A DNA stretch of 46,310 bases. It comes from an uncultured Acidobacteriota bacterium (GTDB lineage: Bacteria; Acidobacteriota; Terriglobia; Bryobacterales; Bryobacteraceae). The translations under genes were made by a program, and so were the position numbers. Numbering within the stretch: the stretch's first letter is position 1; each line of letters starts with the position of its first letter. This document shows positions 42,483 to 46,310 of this stretch, piece after piece. The stretch covers positions 1 through 46,310 of the forward strand of contig CADECY010000074.1 in NCBI GenBank assembly GCA_902825945.1, given 5' to 3'. The notes beneath the pieces were generated by a model. The model saw only the letters and a program-made list of their open reading frames with translations, was not told where the DNA came from and searched no databases.

Positions 42483-43689
42483 TCCGGTCCTGCTCTCACC
42501 ATCGAGTTTCGCCACTCAAACGTCCACAACCGTTCAGTTCCGCTGGCAACCGGTGGCGGACGCGACTCACTATGAAGTGGAAGCCGGCAACCGTGCCCGT
42601 GCCAGCTTTCCCGATCATGTGCAGCCCTCGACTTACAGCTTGGCGGGCGGAAGCCGCTACAGCATCACCGTCACCGGAACCAGTACGATTGCCACGCTGC
42701 CGGCCGGGAACCTCAGTTGGTCGGTCCGGGCGTGCTCGGTGCGCTGCCGCGACACGATCTCCAAAGGCGATTTCGACATCTCGGAGAATCAGTCAGTTCG
42801 ATGGCCGCCGTCGAATCTCCAGGCTCGGGCTGCCGGTCCTGGATCCGTATCGGTATCGTGGCAGGCCGTGGACGGCATGGATTTCTACGAAATTGCGCTG
42901 GTGCAGCCCAACAGCGGTCCCGGCGGCGGCGCCTTGACCGTGGCTAGCGCGCGAACCTCTGCGACGTCGGCTACTTTTCCAGCACCGTCGGGCGCGGCTT
43001 CGGTTGTGGTTCGGTCATGTTCATCGTTCTGTGGCCCGTGGACAGCAGCGGTGGCCGTCAACGTTCCCGGTCCGAATCCCGCCGTTCCCGTGATCGCCGC
43101 GCCGTTACCTGCGGAGACTATCTGGAACAATCCCGCTTTCTTCGCATGGTCGCGCATCCCGGGCGATAACGGTTCGAACACATTGTACCGGTTGTTCGTG
43201 CAGGACATGTTCCGCCGTGCTCCGGCCCTCGACGTTCTGACCCGCAACAATTTTTTCGCCGCGGCACTCTCCGCGGGAGGCACGCGGTATGACGCGGTGG
43301 TGATTGCCAATCCAGGCACGGCTTCCGAAGCGGCGAGCACCTCCGTCGGATTTCAGGCGTATGGAGAGTTCGTGCAGGCGCCGACTCTGGTCGCGCCAAC
43401 TCACCAGTCGTCGGTCCGCCAGGGCGTGGTCGAACTCGGTTGGAGTCCGACACTCTATTCCTCGGCGTACGAGTTTTATCTCGCACCACCCTCCGGGCCG
43501 CCGATTCGCGGAGTCGCGTCGGGCAACGTCGTTCAAGTTCCCCTCAGCGTGCAAGGCGCAACGCCGGCCCGCTACAACGTCATCATGCGGTCGTGCCTTT
43601 CGCAATGCCAGCCTGACTCGGATGAGGGGTGGGGACCTTGGTCCGACCGCACGGGTACCGGGACCCTCAGCTTCGAGTTGTTGCCTTAG
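42394..43689 (+). CDS. C-terminal part of the frameshifted Fn3-like repeat protein
   Basis: This 431-aa frame lacks its own signal peptide and ribosome site and begins mid-domain. It contains repeated Fn3-like units whose ends share R-x-C-x3-C: VRACSVRCRD, VRSCSSFCGPW and MRSCLSQCQPD, matching VRGCFDTARANC at the junction. Trp-Ser pairs recur in the units. It ends at a normal stop, 2 nt before a dispersed repeat. The most sensible reading is that it belongs to the same secreted adhesion- or binding-type protein as the preceding frame; the only alternative is internal initiation of a cytoplasmic fragment, which is unlikely given the Cys-rich repeats. Confidence 0.7.
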   Translation: MRGCFDTARANCTPWSFRRFETRPPAPSADPVLLSPSSFATQTSTTVQFRWQPVADATHYEVEAGNRARASFPDHVQPSTYSLAGGSRYSITVTGTSTIATLPAGNLSWSVRACSVRCRDTISKGDFDISENQSVRWPPSNLQARAAGPGSVSVSWQAVDGMDFYEIALVQPNSGPGGGALTVASARTSATSATFPAPSGAASVVVRSCSSFCGPWTAAVAVNVPGPNPAVPVIAAPLPAETIWNNPAFFAWSRIPGDNGSNTLYRLFVQDMFRRAPALDVLTRNNFFAAALSAGGTRYDAVVIANPGTASEAASTSVGFQAYGEFVQAPTLVAPTHQSSVRQGVVELGWSPTLYSSAYEFYLAPPSGPPIRGVASGNVVQVPLSVQGATPARYNVIMRSCLSQCQPDSDEGWGPWSDRTGTGTLSFELLP

Positions 43690-43690
43690 C

Positions 43691-43781
43691 AGCGCACAGG
43701 CCGCGAAGACGCGGCACCAGATGTCCAGGAACACGCCGCGGGCCGGGCGCCGGAGCGAGTCCGTTGTGCGCGTATTCCGGA
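43691..43781. repeat. 91-bp dispersed repeat, copy 2
   Basis: The partner of 38880-38970, in the same orientation, 4.8 kb away. It begins just after the stop of the Fn3-like gene and lies in non-coding DNA. Both copies stay open in the same minus-strand frame, with shared peptides TTDSLR and FAACA, so it may descend from the 5' end of an exported-protein gene. Confidence 0.7.
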
Positions 43782-43844
43782 AAGCCGGGCGGTCGAGCGC
43801 TTCTCCCTATCCGGGCTCTCGGGCCACGCCGCGCGCCTTTGGGA

Positions 43845-43850
43845 TATGAT
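43845..43850 (+). promoter_or_regulatory. Putative -10 (TATGAT) for the second beta-propeller gene
   Basis: TATGAT, five of six consensus matches, lies about 39 nt before GTG 43889. A ribosome site GGAAGGAG at 43871-43878 follows it, 11 nt before the start. No clear -35 was found. Confidence 0.45.
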
Positions 43851-43888
43851 CGAGAGTTCGGCCCCTGCCGGAAGGAGATTCGAAAACA

Positions 43889-45445
43889 GTGATTGGAAAG
43901 TTGACCCGTGCCTCCGTCGCCGTGGGATGCGTCCTCGGAACGGCGGGATTGCTTCACGCCCAACGCGGAAGCGGTGACTGGATGACGGCGGGCTACGACG
44001 CGCAGCGGTCATCCTGGGTGCGCGGCGACGGCAAGATCTCTCCGGAAACGATGGCGAAACCCGGCTTCCAGTTCCTGTGGAAGATGAAATTGAAGAACAC
44101 GCCCCGGCAGATGAGCTCGATCACTTCGCCCGCGTTGATCGACTTCTACATCGGCTACCGTGGCTTCCGCACGCTCGGCTTTTTCGGCGGCAGCGCCAAC
44201 AGCGTTACCGGAATCGATACCGACATCGCGGTACGCGAGTGGGAAAAAACGATCGCCCCAAATCCGCCCGCGGCGGGCACGGGACCATGCCCCGGCGGCA
44301 TGACCTCCACCGTCACGCGCCCCACTAACACCGGATATCCGCCCGCTACGTTCGGGCGCGGCGGACGAGGAACTCCCGCCAAGTCCGGCGTCGGCGAACC
44401 CGGGCAGGGCGCGGTCACGCTCCGCAACACTCCGCCGCCTCCGCCGGTCGCGGCGGCTCCGGCGCCCGCCAACCGGCGCGTCGCTCCCGCTCCGAATCCC
44501 TTCGCGCGAACCCCGCAATATGTTTTGGCGCTCGATTCGGAAGGCAAGCTCCACTCGATGTACCTGTCGAACGGCGATGAACCGAATGCCGCTGTCGCGT
44601 TCCTTCCCGCCAACGCCAACGCGCAGGGACTGATCGCGTTCGACAATCACGCCTACGCCGCGACCGTGAACAACTGCGGCGGCACGCCCGATGGCATCTG
44701 GTCGCTCGACCTCAAGGAGGGCAAGGTGACCAGTTGGAAAGCGCCCACGCCCATCGCGGGCACGATGGGCCCAGCCGCGAGTCCCGAAGGTGTGCTCTAT
44801 GTCGCAAGCGGCGACAAGCTCATCTCCGTCGATGCCACCGGACTCACCCAAACCGGCGCCTATTCGGCTGGTGCGAAATTCGCGACGTCGGCGCTCGTCT
44901 TCGAACATAAGGGCAAGGATCTCGTCGCCGCCGCGACCGCCGACGGACGCATCCACGTTGCTGATGCCGTGTTGAGCAAGGCAGTCGCGGTCAGCTCGGG
45001 CGGATCGCCGCTGGCCAGCGGCGCCTTGGCGAGTTGGCAGGACGCCGCCGGAACCCGATGGTTTCTGCTGCCCGTCAACGGACCTGTGTCCGGATTCAAG
45101 AACACCAACGGCACGGTCACCTCGGGCGCGGTCACTGCCTGGAAAATGGTGGACCAGGGCGGATCGCTCTCGATCGAACCCGGCTGGGTCTCGCGCGACA
45201 TGGTGTCACCCACGACGCCAATCATCGTGAACGGTGTCGTCTTCGCGCTCTCGAGCGGAAAAAGCAAGCGAGCACCGGCGGTGCTCTACGCGATCGATAG
45301 CCTGACCGGCCGCACCATCTGGAATAGCGGTGCCGCGATCACCTCGTTCGTCAGCACCGGCGGATTGGCCTCGGGCGGCGGTCGTGTCTACGTCGGCGCG
45401 CATGACGGGACGCAGTATCAGTTCGGCTTCCCGATGGAGCACTGA
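43889..45445 (+). CDS. PQQ-binding-like beta-propeller repeat protein, exported (paralogue 2)
   Basis: This 518-aa protein has a signal peptide (about 1-25, ending LLHAQ). The propeller shows YVLALDSEGKLHSMYLSNG, GIWSLDLKEGKVTSW and AVLYAIDSLTGRTIWNSGA. It is related to the product of 39049-40593: DWMTAGYDAQRSSW, ISPETM and LWKMKLKNTPRQM match DWLTDGGD, LSPSTV and LWKIKLDNKPRQM. Unlike that one it has a Pro/Ala/Arg-rich low-complexity insertion at about 165-210 (NTPPPPPVAAAPAPANRR). The metal and catalytic motifs of true quinoproteins are absent. GTG 43889 follows GGAAGGAG. Confidence 0.83.
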   Translation: MIGKLTRASVAVGCVLGTAGLLHAQRGSGDWMTAGYDAQRSSWVRGDGKISPETMAKPGFQFLWKMKLKNTPRQMSSITSPALIDFYIGYRGFRTLGFFGGSANSVTGIDTDIAVREWEKTIAPNPPAAGTGPCPGGMTSTVTRPTNTGYPPATFGRGGRGTPAKSGVGEPGQGAVTLRNTPPPPPVAAAPAPANRRVAPAPNPFARTPQYVLALDSEGKLHSMYLSNGDEPNAAVAFLPANANAQGLIAFDNHAYAATVNNCGGTPDGIWSLDLKEGKVTSWKAPTPIAGTMGPAASPEGVLYVASGDKLISVDATGLTQTGAYSAGAKFATSALVFEHKGKDLVAAATADGRIHVADAVLSKAVAVSSGGSPLASGALASWQDAAGTRWFLLPVNGPVSGFKNTNGTVTSGAVTAWKMVDQGGSLSIEPGWVSRDMVSPTTPIIVNGVVFALSSGKSKRAPAVLYAIDSLTGRTIWNSGAAITSFVSTGGLASGGGRVYVGAHDGTQYQFGFPMEH

Positions 45446-45550
45446 ACCGCGCGGCACTTCCATCGCATCGGACCGTGCCCCGGTGCGTAAGGTCACCACA
45501 CGGTCCTGCCGCATCGCGTGTCTGAAACTCGGTGGAGATCCAGCTGCTTT

Positions 45551-45675
45551 CCGCTCCGCCTCGGGATATGGCGGCGGCTTCAGCAGAACCGTGTTCGCAC
45601 TGACTGCGAGTGCCGCCGTCAGGAAGCAGCCCGGACGCTGCCGGGCTTGGGGCACGGCGGGCCATCGCGGAGGTC
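45551..45675 (-). pseudogene. Decayed N-terminal fragment of an ADOP/MacB-type permease
   Basis: The 296-bp gap after the beta-propeller gene has no intact gene. On the minus strand one frame gives PGCFLTAALAVSANTVLLKP then PPYPEAER. This resembles the first membrane segment of acidobacterial FtsX-like permeases (PGFTLTAxLALGIGANT...VLLRPLPYPEPER) with the middle of the motif deleted. A second frame upstream gives DLRDG, matching their usual DLRYG. No further permease sequence was recognised after 45551, so only about 125 bp remain. The match is by eye and could be chance. Confidence 0.5.
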
Positions 45676-45741
45676 CACGAACTCAAGACGGAGAACGCGA
45701 GACGCGGTTCCCGCGAAAAGCAATTCACCGAGCGCCCATGA

Positions 45742-46310
45742 CTACCCGGCCGTGCCGCCCACCGTCATGCGGTCCACTCGGATTGTCGGCAGGCCGACGC
45801 CCACCGGCACGCTCTGTCCGTCTTTGCCGCAGATCCCCATGCCTTCGTCAAGCTTCAGGTCGTGGCCGACGCGACTCACGTACTTTAGCGCCTCTGGGCC
45901 GTTGCCGATCAAAGTCGCACCACGGACGGGCCGTGTGATTCTGCCGTCCTCGATCAGATAACTCTCGGTCGCGGAAAAGACGAAGTTGCCGTTGGTGATG
46001 TCGACCTGTCCGCCGCCGAAGTTCTTGCAGTAGATTCCGCGCGGGACCGACTTCAGGATGTCCTCCGGGTCGTCCTCTCCGGCGAGCATGAAGGTGTTGG
46101 TCATCCGCGGCATGGGCACATGTTGGAAGCCTTCGCGGCGCCCATTGCCGGTGGGCGCGGAGCCGGTGATCCGGCTCGAGAGGCGGTCCTGGAGGTACCC
46201 GCGCAGGATTCCGTTCTCGATGAGCACGTTGCGTTGCGTCACGTTGCCCTCGTCATCCACGTTGAGCGACGCGCCGCGCGAGGGCAACGGGCCGTCATCG
46301 ACCACGGTCC
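45742..46310 (-). CDS. tldD: TldD-type metallopeptidase subunit, C-terminal fragment
   Basis: The C-terminal 189 residues or so are present; the start lies beyond the right edge. VVDDGPLPSRGASLNVDDEG, NVLIENGILRGYLQDR and the Cys-containing KNFGGGQVDITNGNFVFSA segments are the TldD/PmbA C-terminal domain, with GICGKDGQSVPVGVGLP near the end, a conserved metal-site-proximal stretch. TldD works with TldE (PmbA) to cleave unfolded or modified peptides in the cytoplasm; the partner gene, usually adjacent, is not seen on this side. The His-x3-His metal motif would be in the missing part. Confidence 0.9.
   Translation of the reverse strand, partial: TVVDDGPLPSRGASLNVDDEGNVTQRNVLIENGILRGYLQDRLSSRITGSAPTGNGRREGFQHVPMPRMTNTFMLAGEDDPEDILKSVPRGIYCKNFGGGQVDITNGNFVFSATESYLIEDGRITRPVRGATLIGNGPEALKYVSRVGHDLKLDEGMGICGKDGQSVPVGVGLPTIRVDRMTVGGTAG

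Noticed and set aside
1..46310. CRISPR arrays, tRNA/rRNA genes or insertion-sequence ends.
   Set aside because: No regular spaced repeats, cloverleaf-type segments or transposase motifs were recognised; gaps between genes are all under 300 bases. A covariance-model scan would be needed for small RNAs.

Overview
The window looks like a chromosomal piece from a soil-type Acidobacteriota, probably near Bryobacterales/Solibacter. This is inferred from gene content, not from a marker gene. Supporting signs are high GC, an Oar-like TonB-dependent receptor with an N-terminal carboxypeptidase-regulatory domain, a PSD1-type cytochrome/DUF1501 pair, many secreted PQQ-type beta-propellers, and what looks like a decayed ADOP-type permease. 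Genes are densely packed, with many 1-11 nt overlaps. No rRNA, tRNA, IS element or CRISPR array was recognised.

Region 1 (1-4697, minus strand) is a compact operon: an Nramp-fold transporter lacking the usual metal-binding motifs, an Asp/Glu-racemase-fold protein, an MFS anion transporter, a RuBisCO-like protein (RLP) and the start of a DUF1537 acid-sugar kinase. It resembles a carbohydrate-acid catabolic pathway of the RLP plus DUF1537 kind known from apionate/isoapionate degradation.

Region 2 (4794-11009) holds an N-acyl amino acid synthase (FeeM)-like protein, a dolichyl-phosphate-type GT2 glycosyltransferase, a LolC/E-type permease, a glutamine-dependent asparagine synthetase and an ArnT/PMT-type GT39 enzyme. 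It is probably an envelope lipid/glycan module. The GT2 and permease genes diverge from one palindromic -10 box with apparently leaderless TTG starts.

Region 3 (11003-23710, minus strand) is a run of eight genes: GAF-ANTAR regulator, ispG, CehA/McbA metallohydrolase, zinc alcohol dehydrogenase, rhamnulokinase, PSD1-type cytochrome, DUF1501 protein and a PAS-GAF hybrid histidine kinase.

Region 4 (23791-32249) has a plus-strand trio (DUF6282 hydrolase, DUF1570-like metalloprotease with TPRs, Rpn-like nuclease), a minus-strand trio (TlpA thioredoxin, GlcD, exported-looking D-2-hydroxyacid dehydrogenase), and a pterin operon. In that operon two tandem PTPS/QueD paralogues have complementary active-site losses and are followed by folE and an unknown gene, all closely coupled.

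Region 5 (32254-46310) is an exported-protein region. It contains a TonB receptor / di-haem cytochrome c / PQQ dehydrogenase operon with a lanthanide-type Asp, an SGNH-hydrolase-like protein lacking catalytic Ser and His, two related PQQ-like propellers, a large frameshifted Ig/Fn3-repeat protein, two copies of a 91-bp dispersed repeat, a decayed permease fragment and the 3' end of tldD.

The strongest candidates for undescribed biology are the RLP operon with its unusual Nramp-fold transporter, the complementary PTPS pair, and the SGNH pseudoenzyme whose start codon lies inside a dispersed repeat.
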